Positions 55,021-63,306 of a DNA stretch of 64,000 bases are shown here, one piece after another. Origin of the DNA: Microbacterium esteraromaticum (lineage in GTDB: Bacteria; Actinomycetota; Actinomycetes; Actinomycetales; Microbacteriaceae); NCBI RefSeq assembly GCF_028747645.1, contig NZ_CP118100.1, positions 2,108,001 to 2,172,000 of the forward strand. Reading direction: 5' to 3'. The position numbers were made by a program, and so were the translations under genes. Position 1 is the stretch's first letter; every line of letters starts with the position of its first letter. Below the pieces are notes generated by a model. That model was not told where the DNA came from and did not search any database. It saw only the letters and a program-made list of their open reading frames with translations.

Positions 55021-55494
55021 ATGGTGAATGAAACCGACCGGCGAGCAACAGCAGCCGAGAAGCGCAAGCAGGCGCTCGACCTTCGGCGCGCCGGATGGGG
55101 CTACCAAGAGATCGCGGACGAGGTCGGATGGGCCAACAAGGGCACCGCCCACACCCAGGTCCAGAAGGCGATCAAGGAAATCACCCGCGAGTCCGCGACC
55201 GAGCTCCTCGAACTCGAACTCTCCCGCCTGGACGACATGTTCGCTGGCCTGTACGAGGCCGCACGTGGAGGCGACAACTACTCCGTCGACCGGGCACTCA
55301 AGATCATGGACCAGCGCGCACGCCTCCTCGGTCTGTACGAGAAGAAACCCGAAGACGGTGCCGCCGATGTCCGTGCCGCAGTCGCCGGGTTCGTGACGAC
55401 CATGGCCTCTGCTCTGCGGGGCGATGACTACGGGCAGGTGACCGATGACTCCTCCGGCACCGAGCACGATTCAGCTTCCGAGCCTGGGCCGTAA
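55021..55494 (+). CDS. terS: terminase small subunit
   Basis: 157 residues. N-terminal HTH (KQALDLRRAGWGYQEIADEVGWAN) for DNA recognition, a central helical oligomerisation segment (ELLELELSRLDDMFAGLYEAA), and an acidic tail. It lies directly before and overlaps the large subunit by 50 bases. Small subunits are diverse; context makes the call. Confidence 0.75.
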   Translation: MVNETDRRATAAEKRKQALDLRRAGWGYQEIADEVGWANKGTAHTQVQKAIKEITRESATELLELELSRLDDMFAGLYEAARGGDNYSVDRALKIMDQRARLLGLYEKKPEDGAADVRAAVAGFVTTMASALRGDDYGQVTDDSSGTEHDSASEPGP

Positions 55495-56773
55495 TCAGGT
55501 CCGCTCGCTGAACGCATGCTTGCAGGACGGGGCTACGTTCAACCTGTGGGAGGGATCGATTCGTGCGGGGAAGACGTACGTCTCCGTGCTCGCGTTCCTG
55601 TTGGCTGTCGCTCAGATCGAGGGCGACTCTAACGGACAGCTGCTCATCGTCGGGAAGAACCTCGGCTCGATCTACCGCAACTTCTTCCAGACGATCGAGA
55701 CTTCTGAGGGTCTGCGGGCGTTCCGTCATGTGGTGAAGTACCGGCAGAACGCGCCGACGGCTCACATCTTCGGCCGCGAGGTGCAGGTCATCGGTATCAA
55801 TGACTCTCGCGCTGAGGGCAAGATCCGAGGCATGACGGTCCTGCTCGTCTACGTCGACGAGGCGACTGTCATCGAGGAGACCGCGTTCAAGCAGGTCCTC
55901 AACCGCATGTCGCTGGACGATTCGAAGCTGTTCGCGACGACGAACCCGGATTCCCCCGCCCACTGGCTCAAGACCGACTTCATCGACCGGATGCTGCACC
56001 TGCCCGACTGGCGCCGCTACCACTTCATGATGGACGACAACCCGTCCCTGTCCGAGACGGTGAAAGCACGGCTGCGGTCGCAATACACGGGCCTCTGGTA
56101 CCGCCGGCAGATTCTCGGTGAGTGGGTGTCCGCTGAGGGCGCGATCTACGGCATGTGGGATCCGTCCCGCCACATCCGCCCCTGGGCAACGGTCCCGTCG
56201 ATGCACCGCCTCCTTGGCGTCGGCCTCGACTTCGGCACCAACAACCCGTCGACGGGGCTTCTGCTCGGCGTCTCGAAGGAGAAGCAGCAGAACGGCCGCT
56301 ACGGCTCCCGCCTGTGGCTGATCGACGAGTGGCGGCACGACGCCCGCAAGGACGAAGCCGCGATGCTGTCTCCGTCCCAGCAGGCGCGCTTGTTCCGTGA
56401 CTGGCTGCACCGCGACCATCTCCCCTACGAGACGGCTCTCCGACCGGAGTTCATCATCGTTGACCCCGCCGCGATCCACTTCCAGAAGGAACTCAACCTG
56501 CTGGACATCCCAACGGCCGGCGGCCTGAACAACGTCTCGTACGGGATCAGCACGGTCGCGTCGCTACTCGCGGAGGATCAGTTGGTCGTCACCGATCGGT
56601 GTGCGGGCTGGACGTCCGAGGCGCCGGGCTACTCGTGGGATTCGAAGGCGGCACTGAATGGCCAGGACGTCCCCGTGAAGGTCAACGACCACTCACTGGA
56701 CGGCGGCCGGTACGTGATCGCGACGACCGAGACGATGTGGCGACCGATGCTGAACTGGGGACTCGCGGCCTGA
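55445..56773 (+). CDS. terL: terminase large subunit
   Basis: 442 residues. Packaging ATPase with Walker A GSIRAGKTY (about 37-45), Walker B LLVYVDEAT (Asp138/Glu139), coupling motif ATTNP, and C-terminal RNase H-like nuclease with GLDFGTNNPS and IIVDPAAI. The motor would cut and package phage DNA into the procapsid through the portal. It starts within the small-subunit gene. Confidence 0.93.
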   Translation: MTPPAPSTIQLPSLGRNQVRSLNACLQDGATFNLWEGSIRAGKTYVSVLAFLLAVAQIEGDSNGQLLIVGKNLGSIYRNFFQTIETSEGLRAFRHVVKYRQNAPTAHIFGREVQVIGINDSRAEGKIRGMTVLLVYVDEATVIEETAFKQVLNRMSLDDSKLFATTNPDSPAHWLKTDFIDRMLHLPDWRRYHFMMDDNPSLSETVKARLRSQYTGLWYRRQILGEWVSAEGAIYGMWDPSRHIRPWATVPSMHRLLGVGLDFGTNNPSTGLLLGVSKEKQQNGRYGSRLWLIDEWRHDARKDEAAMLSPSQQARLFRDWLHRDHLPYETALRPEFIIVDPAAIHFQKELNLLDIPTAGGLNNVSYGISTVASLLAEDQLVVTDRCAGWTSEAPGYSWDSKAALNGQDVPVKVNDHSLDGGRYVIATTETMWRPMLNWGLAA

Positions 56774-56797
56774 CCGGAGCGCTCGGGAGGTGGTTTC

Positions 56798-57256
56798 TCA
56801 CATCCCTGGCTGGCGTGGCCTCCCTTTGTACTCGTACTCTTCGACCTGTCCAGCGGGGCTCGACCAGTGAACGAAGAAAGGTGGGTCAGTGAAGAGCATC
56901 AACTCAACAGCCAGACCTCCCGTCATCTCGGTGGTGAAGGTCGCGGTTGCAGTCCCGTTGACGGCGATGTCACCAAGAGAATGCGCCCGCCTCTCCTGAT
57001 TGTGGGTGAACACGAGCGTGACCTGCTTGGCGGGCGTCAAGCCGACATTCGTGAGCGCGAAAACGACACTATTGTCCTCAGCGGTCTCATAACTGCCCTT
57101 CCATACGACATCGCGGAACTCCCGCTCACGTGCATCGATCCCGGCTTGCAGATCGAGCGCTTTGTCTGACGTGATGTTCGCAGCCCTCGCGTACCAGAGT
57201 GAGAACCCCGATGCGGCAACGGCCAGCACAGCGACGACGAATCCAGCGATCTCCAT
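56798..57256 (-). CDS. membrane-anchored protein
   Basis: 152 residues from ATG 57256: N-terminal span (EIAGFVVAVLAVAASGFSLWYA) then a beta-rich domain with FALTNVGLTPAKQVTLVF, which is the pattern of a DUF-type immunoglobulin-like fold. Reverse-strand gene between terL and portal, so it likely belongs to a lysogen-expressed island. Confidence 0.6.
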   Translation of the reverse strand: MEIAGFVVAVLAVAASGFSLWYARAANITSDKALDLQAGIDAREREFRDVVWKGSYETAEDNSVVFALTNVGLTPAKQVTLVFTHNQERRAHSLGDIAVNGTATATFTTEMTGGLAVELMLFTDPPFFVHWSSPAGQVEEYEYKGRPRQPGM

Positions 57257-57273
57257 GCCGCCGAGCGTAGCGC

Positions 57274-57606
57274 CTAGCCGCGCTTGGGGCGGCGGAGCGT
57301 GTACCACGGCCGTCGCGTGTACCGCTCCTTGTTCACGATCTCCCACCCGTCAGCGAGCAACCGCTCGAGCTCCTTCTGATCGGGGTGCGAGGTGCCGAGG
57401 AACCCGGAATCCCACAGCTTGATCCGTTTCGTCTCGAACGCCGGCGCGGACTGGATCGGGGCTGACGGTGCCGCTGTCGCCGCACGATGCGCGGCTTGCG
57501 CCTGCGCTGCGTTGGCGGCCGCATCGTCCGGAATGTGCACGCCACGACGCCGCGCGGCTTCTTCTGCCGGCGTCATTCCGCGCGGCTTGCTACTGAACAG
57601 GCCCAT
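57274..57606 (-). CDS. hypothetical protein
   Basis: 110 residues starting MGLFSSKPRG. TPAEEAARRRG then an Ala/Gln-rich stretch and C-terminal DQKELERLLADGWEIVNKERYTRRPWYTLRRPK, a short DUF4177-like tail. TACCCT six bases before the ATG may be a leaderless promoter. Function unknown. Confidence 0.6.
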   Translation of the reverse strand: MGLFSSKPRGMTPAEEAARRRGVHIPDDAAANAAQAQAAHRAATAAPSAPIQSAPAFETKRIKLWDSGFLGTSHPDQKELERLLADGWEIVNKERYTRRPWYTLRRPKRG

Positions 57607-57626
57607 GCCCACAGGGTAGCGGCCAT

Positions 57627-58262
57627 CTAGCTGCTGAGGTTGGCTATGCCAAGAACGACGGTCGCAAGCAAGGTCAGGCTGCCTACGATGAGCCCCCACA
57701 CGAGGATCGTGCGGTCCTTTCCTGCGTCGTCCTCTCGACTTCGAGCATCGCTGGTCATGTGATCCAACTGATCCTGCTGAATGCGCAACAGTTGGGTGAG
57801 CCCAGCCGCTACAACACTCTCCGCGGCGTCATGCACCTCCGCAACGGTTATCTCAGGCGGAGCATCACTTGAGAAATCAACCTCGACGCCAGTCTGCGGC
57901 ACGTCAACAGCCAGCGGAGGGTCAAACATCACTCGCGAGACCGCGCGGTTGTTCGAGCGGACCAGATTTTCGAGCGCTGAGCCGTACGACGTTTGTCCAG
58001 ACTCCCTGAATGCTGTCGCAACTGGGTCCAGCGCCTTGCGTGCCCACTCGCCGAACTCGGCCTGGTACTTCTGGCCGAGTGCGGCGCTTTGTGATTGGAA
58101 CGCAGCAGTGAACGGCGACATCATCCGCTGGCCGGCGATGACGGCTGCCTCATGCAGCGGATGCTGAGGGTCCGCTTCGATCTTCGCGACATCTGCCAAG
58201 GGCATGTTCCAGAGCTTCCACACTGCCCGCATGTGTTCCTGATCGCGCTCATCGTCGGTCAT
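57627..58262 (-). CDS. hypothetical protein with C-terminal membrane anchor
   Basis: 211 residues from ATG 58262. Helical cytoplasmic part (DDERDQEHMRAVWKLWNMP; HEAAVIAGQRMMSPFTAAFQ), then charged linker and a C-terminal span (ILVWGLIVGSLTLLATVVLGI). The frame extends 216 codons upstream but antisense to the plus-strand genes, which are better supported. Divergent from the Acb2-like gene. Confidence 0.6.
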   Translation of the reverse strand: MTDDERDQEHMRAVWKLWNMPLADVAKIEADPQHPLHEAAVIAGQRMMSPFTAAFQSQSAALGQKYQAEFGEWARKALDPVATAFRESGQTSYGSALENLVRSNNRAVSRVMFDPPLAVDVPQTGVEVDFSSDAPPEITVAEVHDAAESVVAAGLTQLLRIQQDQLDHMTSDARSREDDAGKDRTILVWGLIVGSLTLLATVVLGIANLSS

Positions 58263-58344
58263 GGCTCCGAGCGTATCGTCCACTCGCTTCCCGGCACGGC
58301 GCCGGGTCACCCCGCAGAGCCGGGGACAACCAAAGGAGATGATC

Positions 58345-58602
58345 ATGGCAGAGTCCAAGCGTCCCGAACCGACCGCCGAGGACCGCGCACGCGCACGGTT
58401 CATCACCGCCTCCACTGGCCAGCCACCGACCGATGAGCAGCGCGACGCCGTCCGACAGCTCAGCAACCTCGTTGTCGAGCTCGCCGTCGCGATCGAGGAA
58501 CTCACGCCCCGATCCCGGAACCAGTCCCTCGCGCTGACCGCGCTGGAGGACGTGCAGATGCGCGCGAACCGTGCGATCTTCGCTACGGGGCCGAGCGCAT
58601 GA
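58345..58602 (+). CDS. Acb2/Tad1 hairpin-domain protein (anti-CBASS/anti-Thoeris candidate)
   Basis: 85 residues from ATG 58345 (AAAGGAG six bases upstream; the ATG at 58339 is too close). QLSNLVVELAVAIEELTP then SRNQSLALTALEDVQMRANRAIF (residues about 57-79) follow the pattern of the Acb2/Tad1 hairpin family (SRExSLALTxLExAxMxANxAI). Acb2-type proteins are small hexamers that sequester cyclic oligonucleotides or gcADPR and so block CBASS and Thoeris. Recognition is from memory of family pattern, not a search. Confidence 0.65.
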   Translation: MAESKRPEPTAEDRARARFITASTGQPPTDEQRDAVRQLSNLVVELAVAIEELTPRSRNQSLALTALEDVQMRANRAIFATGPSA

Positions 58603-58781
58603 CCACGCACCGCAAGCGCGAATCGGTCGACGTGATGGCCCGCGTGATCGTCGGTGTGATCATCCTCGCCCTCGTCGCCGGCGTCGTCGGCGTCCGCCTT
58701 GCCATCACGGGCGGGGACGTCGGGTGCGTGTTCGCTCAGGATCCGGCGCTGTGCGTCGCGCTGAAGGGAGTCGAACGATGA
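58599..58781 (+). CDS. small membrane protein
   Basis: 60 residues with one hydrophobic span (ARVIVGVIILALVAGVVGV) and a C-terminal part containing two Cys (VGCVFAQDPALCVAL). ATGA overlaps with the genes on both sides; it follows the Acb2-like gene directly. Confidence 0.55.
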   Translation: MTTHRKRESVDVMARVIVGVIILALVAGVVGVRLAITGGDVGCVFAQDPALCVALKGVER

Positions 58782-58888
58782 TCCGCCGTCTGCTCGTGGC
58801 GCTCTCCACCCGACGTTGCCGGGGTTGCTGGGCCTCTTCGCCGCACACGCATCACCTGACGTGGATCGGCCGCCGGAGGTACACGTGA
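58778..58888 (+). CDS. hypothetical 36-residue protein
   Basis: ATG at 58778 overlaps the previous stop, and the stop overlaps the next GTG. Basic Arg/Trp/Cys peptide (TRRCRGCWASS). Supported mainly by coupling on both sides. Confidence 0.45.
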   Translation: MIRRLLVALSTRRCRGCWASSPHTHHLTWIGRRRYT

Positions 58889-59445
58889 GTGCCCCGGAGC
58901 GGTTCCGCAAGAAGCCGGTCGAGATTGAGGCGATGTGGCTCGGCGCGTATATGGACTCTCAGGCGATCGTCAATTGGATCAGGGCAAACGGCGGAGAGGC
59001 TTCGGCGTACAACACCGACGGCGGAACCGGTCCCGTCGCTCTGTTCATCCACACACTCGAAGGACAGATGCGGGCGGACATCGGCGACTGGATCATCCGG
59101 GGCGTGCAGGGCGAGTTCTACCCGTGCAAGCCGGACATCTTCGAGCAGACGTATCAGCGGCCGTCGGCGGCGACCCCAGCCGTAAAGCAGACTCCGCTGC
59201 AGCGCCTTGACGACGCCATTCACAACTTCGTGGAGCAGACCGGCGGCGAGGGGAAAACCGTAAGCGGTTGGGTGCTCGGCACCGCAACATCGCGGATCGA
59301 TTTCTCGGATGATGATCTGCTCCCTCTCCGTAGCGGTGAGACGTACGCGATCGGCCCGCAGACAGCCGTCGTGACCGCTGCCGGTCTCGCCCGATTCCTG
59401 TCGGTCACTATCGAGCACGCCATGCTCGACGCGAACGACGACTGA
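58885..59445 (+). CDS. hypothetical phage protein (RKKPVEIEAM family)
   Basis: 186 residues from GTG 58885. ERFRKKPVEIEAMWL ... GDWIIRGVQGEFYPCKPDIFEQTY is a common N-terminal domain in phages and plasmids, of unknown role. The last about 80 residues (VSGWVLGTATSRIDFSDDDLLPLRSG) form an extra domain. Last gene before a 149-base spacer. Confidence 0.6.
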   Translation: MSAPERFRKKPVEIEAMWLGAYMDSQAIVNWIRANGGEASAYNTDGGTGPVALFIHTLEGQMRADIGDWIIRGVQGEFYPCKPDIFEQTYQRPSAATPAVKQTPLQRLDDAIHNFVEQTGGEGKTVSGWVLGTATSRIDFSDDDLLPLRSGETYAIGPQTAVVTAAGLARFLSVTIEHAMLDANDD

Positions 59446-59594
59446 ACGTCCAGAGGCTGTCTCCTCCCCGGTTTGAGGGTCGCATCCACCCGAGAAGACG
59501 AGAACGGATGCACTGCGCGCGCCAGGAACTGGCACAGACTGCCACCCGGTGCGAGTCGGGTCGCGCGCACCAACCAGGCGAGGAGGTGGACCCC

Positions 59595-59774
59595 GTGAGC
59601 TGGATGCAATTCGAATGCCCCGGATGCGGCGAACCCGTCCCGTCACTGTTCGGGAGCATCTTCCACTGCGACCCGTACGAACCGATCGACGAGATCGACC
59701 CCACAGACCAGGGAGGGGCGTCAACGCGGCTCGAGAATCCCGCGAAGGCTCCCACGAAGCCGAACCTCCGCTGA
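59595..59774 (+). CDS. zinc-ribbon-like small protein
   Basis: 59 residues from GTG 59595, where AGGAGGTGG precedes it; an upstream ATG at 59508 adds 29 poorly conserved residues. MQFECPGCGEPVPSLFG has a Cys pair. The spacer 59446-59594 holds no other gene. Confidence 0.55.
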   Translation: MSWMQFECPGCGEPVPSLFGSIFHCDPYEPIDEIDPTDQGGASTRLENPAKAPTKPNLR

Positions 59775-59823
59775 GGACTACCTGCGCCCCTCCCCCACAC
59801 GATCCCCGGAAGGGAGCCCCATC

Positions 59824-61458
59824 ATGCCGCTGCCCACCGGGAACGTCACATGGCCACCGGCCGAGTTCAAGGACTACTTCGACATGCTCGCCGTGTTCGA
59901 TGGCTGGTATGTCGGTGACATCGCGGGACTGACCGAGAAGTACCAGTCGCAGCCGATCACCCACGCCGCCCAGTACAACGGCGGTCTCGTCGGGTTCGGT
60001 GCCCGCGCTTGGCTCGGCAAGCCCCCGAGGCAGGGCGAGAGCCGCGCGCGACTGCACATCCCGCTCGCGCCGGACATCGCGACGCTCTCGGCCGACTACC
60101 TGTTCTCCGAGGCTCCCCGTGTGGTCCTTCCCGGTGAGCGCTCTGAGAACGGCAACACTCCCCGCGACCGGATGCAGGATCGCGCGGAGAAGGTCATCAA
60201 CACTCCCGCGTTCCACTCGCTACTGCTTGAGGCCGGTGAGGTGGCATCCGCGCTCGGCGGCACGTACCTGCGACTCGTCTGGGACACCGAGAACCTCAAG
60301 GCTGTGCGCGCCGAAGCCGTGCACGCGGACGCCGCAATCCCGACGTTCCGGTACGGGCAGCTCCACGAGGTCACGTTCTGGTCGGAGATCGCCGAGGACG
60401 ACGGGAAGGTGTGGCGCCACCTGGAGCACCACTCCCATGGACTCATCGAGCATGGCCTGTTCGAGGGCACGAAGGGGAAGCTCGGACGCCGTGTCCCGGT
60501 CACTGAGCGCCCCGAAACCAAATGGCTGGCACCGCTGCTCGCGAACGAGTCATCTGCGCTCGCGACCGGCGTGGAAGGGCTGACGGCCGCGTACGTACCG
60601 AACATGCGCCCGAACAAGCTGTTCCGCAAGAAACCGCACCTCGCACCCCTCGGCATCTCCGACTTCACCGACATCGTGCAGCTGTTCGATGCGGTCGATG
60701 AGGTGTGGTCGTCGTGGATGCGAGATATCCGCATCGCGAAGGCCCGCATCGTCGTCGCGAAGCAGTACCTCGAAGCCGGTGCATCGTTCGGCTCGGGCGC
60801 GAGCTTCGACTACGACCGCGAAGTGTACGAGGGCATGGCCACGCTCACTGGCCCCGGCGGCCAGGAGTTCGGCTTCCATGCCCACCAGTTCGAGATCCGT
60901 GTCGAGCAGCATGCCGCCACGGTCAAGGACCTCCGCGACCAGGCAATGCGCTCTGCCGGCTGGACCCCGGGCAGCATCGGTGGCTCTGAGGCCGGGCTAC
61001 GCACGGCGACCGAGATCAAGTCCGATGATCGGCTCTCTGAACGCACCCGTGACAAGAAGATCAACTACTGGAAGACGCTCGCACCGTTCTTCTTGACCTG
61101 GCTGCAGTTGGACGCAGAGCTCTATGGCGGCGAGAAGCCGAAGGATGAGCCGGAGTTCCGGTTCCCCGCGGAAGCGCAAGCCGATCAGGAAGCGATGTCC
61201 CGCACGAACCAGATGCTGTTCGCGTCACAGTCCGCGTCGATCGAAACACGTGTGCGGTTGCAGCATCCCGAGTGGGACGGCCCGACCGTGAATACCGAGG
61301 TCGACAAGATCAAGGCCGAGTTCGGTGTCGGAGCCTCTGCGGACCCGACGAAAGTCGGCGCCGTGCACGACGCGACCGACCCGTCATCGGAGGATGTCGC
61401 CCGGATGCGTGACCGGATGGCGCGCGAGGCCGCCGGCGAGACACCGGAGGAGCCGTGA
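59824..61458 (+). CDS. phage portal protein
   Basis: 544 residues, the usual length of SPP1 gp6-like portals. HIPLAPDIATLSADYLFSEAP, LEAGEVASALGGTYLRL and LFDAVDEVWSSWMRDIRIAKARIVV with a later GWTPGSIGGSE segment match the portal family. It forms the ring through which DNA enters the capsid. GGAAGG precedes the ATG. Overlaps the 61455 gene by four bases. Confidence 0.88.
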   Translation: MPLPTGNVTWPPAEFKDYFDMLAVFDGWYVGDIAGLTEKYQSQPITHAAQYNGGLVGFGARAWLGKPPRQGESRARLHIPLAPDIATLSADYLFSEAPRVVLPGERSENGNTPRDRMQDRAEKVINTPAFHSLLLEAGEVASALGGTYLRLVWDTENLKAVRAEAVHADAAIPTFRYGQLHEVTFWSEIAEDDGKVWRHLEHHSHGLIEHGLFEGTKGKLGRRVPVTERPETKWLAPLLANESSALATGVEGLTAAYVPNMRPNKLFRKKPHLAPLGISDFTDIVQLFDAVDEVWSSWMRDIRIAKARIVVAKQYLEAGASFGSGASFDYDREVYEGMATLTGPGGQEFGFHAHQFEIRVEQHAATVKDLRDQAMRSAGWTPGSIGGSEAGLRTATEIKSDDRLSERTRDKKINYWKTLAPFFLTWLQLDAELYGGEKPKDEPEFRFPAEAQADQEAMSRTNQMLFASQSASIETRVRLQHPEWDGPTVNTEVDKIKAEFGVGASADPTKVGAVHDATDPSSEDVARMRDRMAREAAGETPEEP

Positions 61459-61559
61459 CTGCAGCGCTGACGCTCTGTGCGTTCGCCGCCATCTGTGGAT
61501 TCGTCTGGGGGCTGGTCACAGGGCTGATCGACGGATGGCGGGCCTCACGCCGCCGCTGA
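61455..61559 (+). CDS. 34-residue single-span protein
   Basis: GTG at 61455 overlaps the portal stop. MTAALTLCAFAAICGFVWGLVTG is a membrane segment followed by a basic tail (DGWRASRRR). Tiny gene between portal and MuF gene; function unknown. Confidence 0.45.
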   Translation: MTAALTLCAFAAICGFVWGLVTGLIDGWRASRRR

Positions 61560-61572
61560 GCGGAGGTGACCC

Positions 61573-63162
61573 ATGGCCGGGTTCTCCCCCGAGCATGACG
61601 ACTACCAGTCGCTCGTGTATCGGATCGCCGCTCAGGTGGCGGGCACGTTCGCTGATGCCGAGACACGGCTTCTCGCAGCGATCGCCCGCCGCCTGATCCG
61701 CGACCTCCCCGAGTACCCGGACCTCGCCGAGCGACTCCGCATCGTGCGAGAGCTCGAAGGCGTCGCCGCGGCACTTACGGAGGGCATCACCCGCGAGTAC
61801 GCCGAGGGGATCGTCGCCCGCGCGGCCAGGGAGGGCGCGGCTTCCGTCGTCCAACTCCCGGCGGTTCCGCCGCTGGTTGGCGTGTCCACCCAGAGTGCAC
61901 TCGCCGCTGCGCTCGTCGCGTACGACCTCGGCAACGCCTTCGCCGACATGCGCGCCAGGATCCTCCGCTACCCCCGCGACGCGATGGGCCAGTTCGTCGT
62001 CGGCGGCGACGTGTACCAGCAGGTCATCGCGAACCATGTCGGCCAGGTGCCCTTGGGAATGCCCTCTGACCTGGCACGCAAGGCCGCACTGCACGAGTTC
62101 CTTGAGCGCGGCGTCACCGGCTTCACCGACATCGCGGGACGCAACTGGCGCATCGGCACGTACACGGAGATGGCTACTCGCACGGCCGTGTCCCGCGCGT
62201 ACGACGACGCGAAGATGTACCGGGCAGGGCAGGTTGGAATCGACCTGTTCAGCGTGCTCGGTGGGAACGCCGCGTGCGAGCCCTGCGCGTCATGGTTCGG
62301 GAAGATCATCGCCCGCACCGGCCCGACCGGCCCTCGGCTCGTCCCGCACGCGTTCGAGGATCGCATGATCACCGTCAACGTCGCCGGCACGTTCGAGGAC
62401 TGGCGGGCGTCCGGCGCCAAGCACCCGAACTGTGCGTGCATGCCCGTGGAGTACCTTCCCGGCTTCCAGATCCCCGTCTCGGCATCCGGCTATGATCCTG
62501 CAGCTCACGCCGCCCGCACCCGGCTACGAGAGCTGGAGGTGAGCGAACGCGACGCGAAACGGAAGCTGGAGATCGCGACGGCCGCCGGCGACACCGCGAA
62601 GGCAAACCGGCAGCAACGTCGAATCCTCGCGATCCAGAAGGCGACACGCGAGCACGTCGCCGCGACCGGTCAGCGCCGCCGCTACAACCGCGCGCAGGTC
62701 CGCTTCGCCGACGGCCACCCGCCGGACGCCGGCGCGGGCCCCGCTGAGCGGATACTCCGCCCGGTGTCAGCGGGCACCCGAGTAGCACCCCACGTGCCCA
62801 CCGGACTCCCGCTGCAGGACCACGAGGTCGCGACCGCGAATCGCCTCGCCGATGTCGGGCTGCGTGTCCGCTTCCGCGAGATCGACAACCGGCCCGGGGT
62901 GAAGAACATCGACGTGACCATCGACAGCCAACTGTGGGAGCTCAAGAGCCCCCGCGGCGCGGGGGCGAGCACCATCTCCAACCAGCTGCACCGTGCGAAG
63001 GAACAGGGTGCGTCCCGCGTAGTCCTGGACACCGCGCGAACGCCGCTCGACGACTCCGCAGTGCTCGATGAGATGCGCCGGCGGTTCGAGCACAACATCT
63101 GGTGGAAGTCGATGATCCACATCGCCCGCGACGGGACCGTCACCCGCATCCAGCGCAACTGA
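61573..63162 (+). CDS. MuF-type minor capsid protein with CdiA-like nuclease toxin domain
   Basis: 529 residues. The N-terminal about 300 form a phage minor capsid (Phage_min_cap2/MuF) domain: RNWRIGTYTEMATRTAVSRAYDDA and GGNAACEPCASWFGKI with HPNCACMPVEYLPG near 295. A charged linker follows (about 310-410). The C-terminal about 115 residues resemble the CdiA C-terminal tRNA nuclease: Asp447 in NIDVTID, Glu456 and Lys458 in WELKSP, then RVVLDTARTPL. The protein is packed inside the capsid, so a toxin would enter the next host with the DNA. GGAGG precedes the ATG. Confidence 0.8.
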   Translation: MAGFSPEHDDYQSLVYRIAAQVAGTFADAETRLLAAIARRLIRDLPEYPDLAERLRIVRELEGVAAALTEGITREYAEGIVARAAREGAASVVQLPAVPPLVGVSTQSALAAALVAYDLGNAFADMRARILRYPRDAMGQFVVGGDVYQQVIANHVGQVPLGMPSDLARKAALHEFLERGVTGFTDIAGRNWRIGTYTEMATRTAVSRAYDDAKMYRAGQVGIDLFSVLGGNAACEPCASWFGKIIARTGPTGPRLVPHAFEDRMITVNVAGTFEDWRASGAKHPNCACMPVEYLPGFQIPVSASGYDPAAHAARTRLRELEVSERDAKRKLEIATAAGDTAKANRQQRRILAIQKATREHVAATGQRRRYNRAQVRFADGHPPDAGAGPAERILRPVSAGTRVAPHVPTGLPLQDHEVATANRLADVGLRVRFREIDNRPGVKNIDVTIDSQLWELKSPRGAGASTISNQLHRAKEQGASRVVLDTARTPLDDSAVLDEMRRRFEHNIWWKSMIHIARDGTVTRIQRN

Positions 63163-63168
63163 CACGAC

Positions 63169-63209
63169 GAAGGCGGCCCGGCTGTCCTAGTGAACTGCCT
63201 GCCGCCTTC
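63169..63209 (+). terminator. hairpin after the MuF-type gene
   Basis: Nine-bp stem (63169-63177 with 63201-63209) around a 23-base loop, just past the stop at 63162. The 144-base gap to the scaffold gene holds nothing else I can identify; a role as partial terminator or spacer is a guess. Confidence 0.35.
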
Positions 63210-63306
63210 ACTCGCCATTCTACCGCGTCCGCCCGGGCGTGGCCAGACCCCGCGTCATGTCGGCGCGGTCCACCAAATCCGGCCAGGCGCCGGGAAGGAG
63301 ACACCC

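Noticed and set aside
55304..56479. Minus-strand frame opposite terL
   Set aside because: Terminase Walker motifs and nuclease residues are on the plus strand; the antisense frame is compositionally biased.
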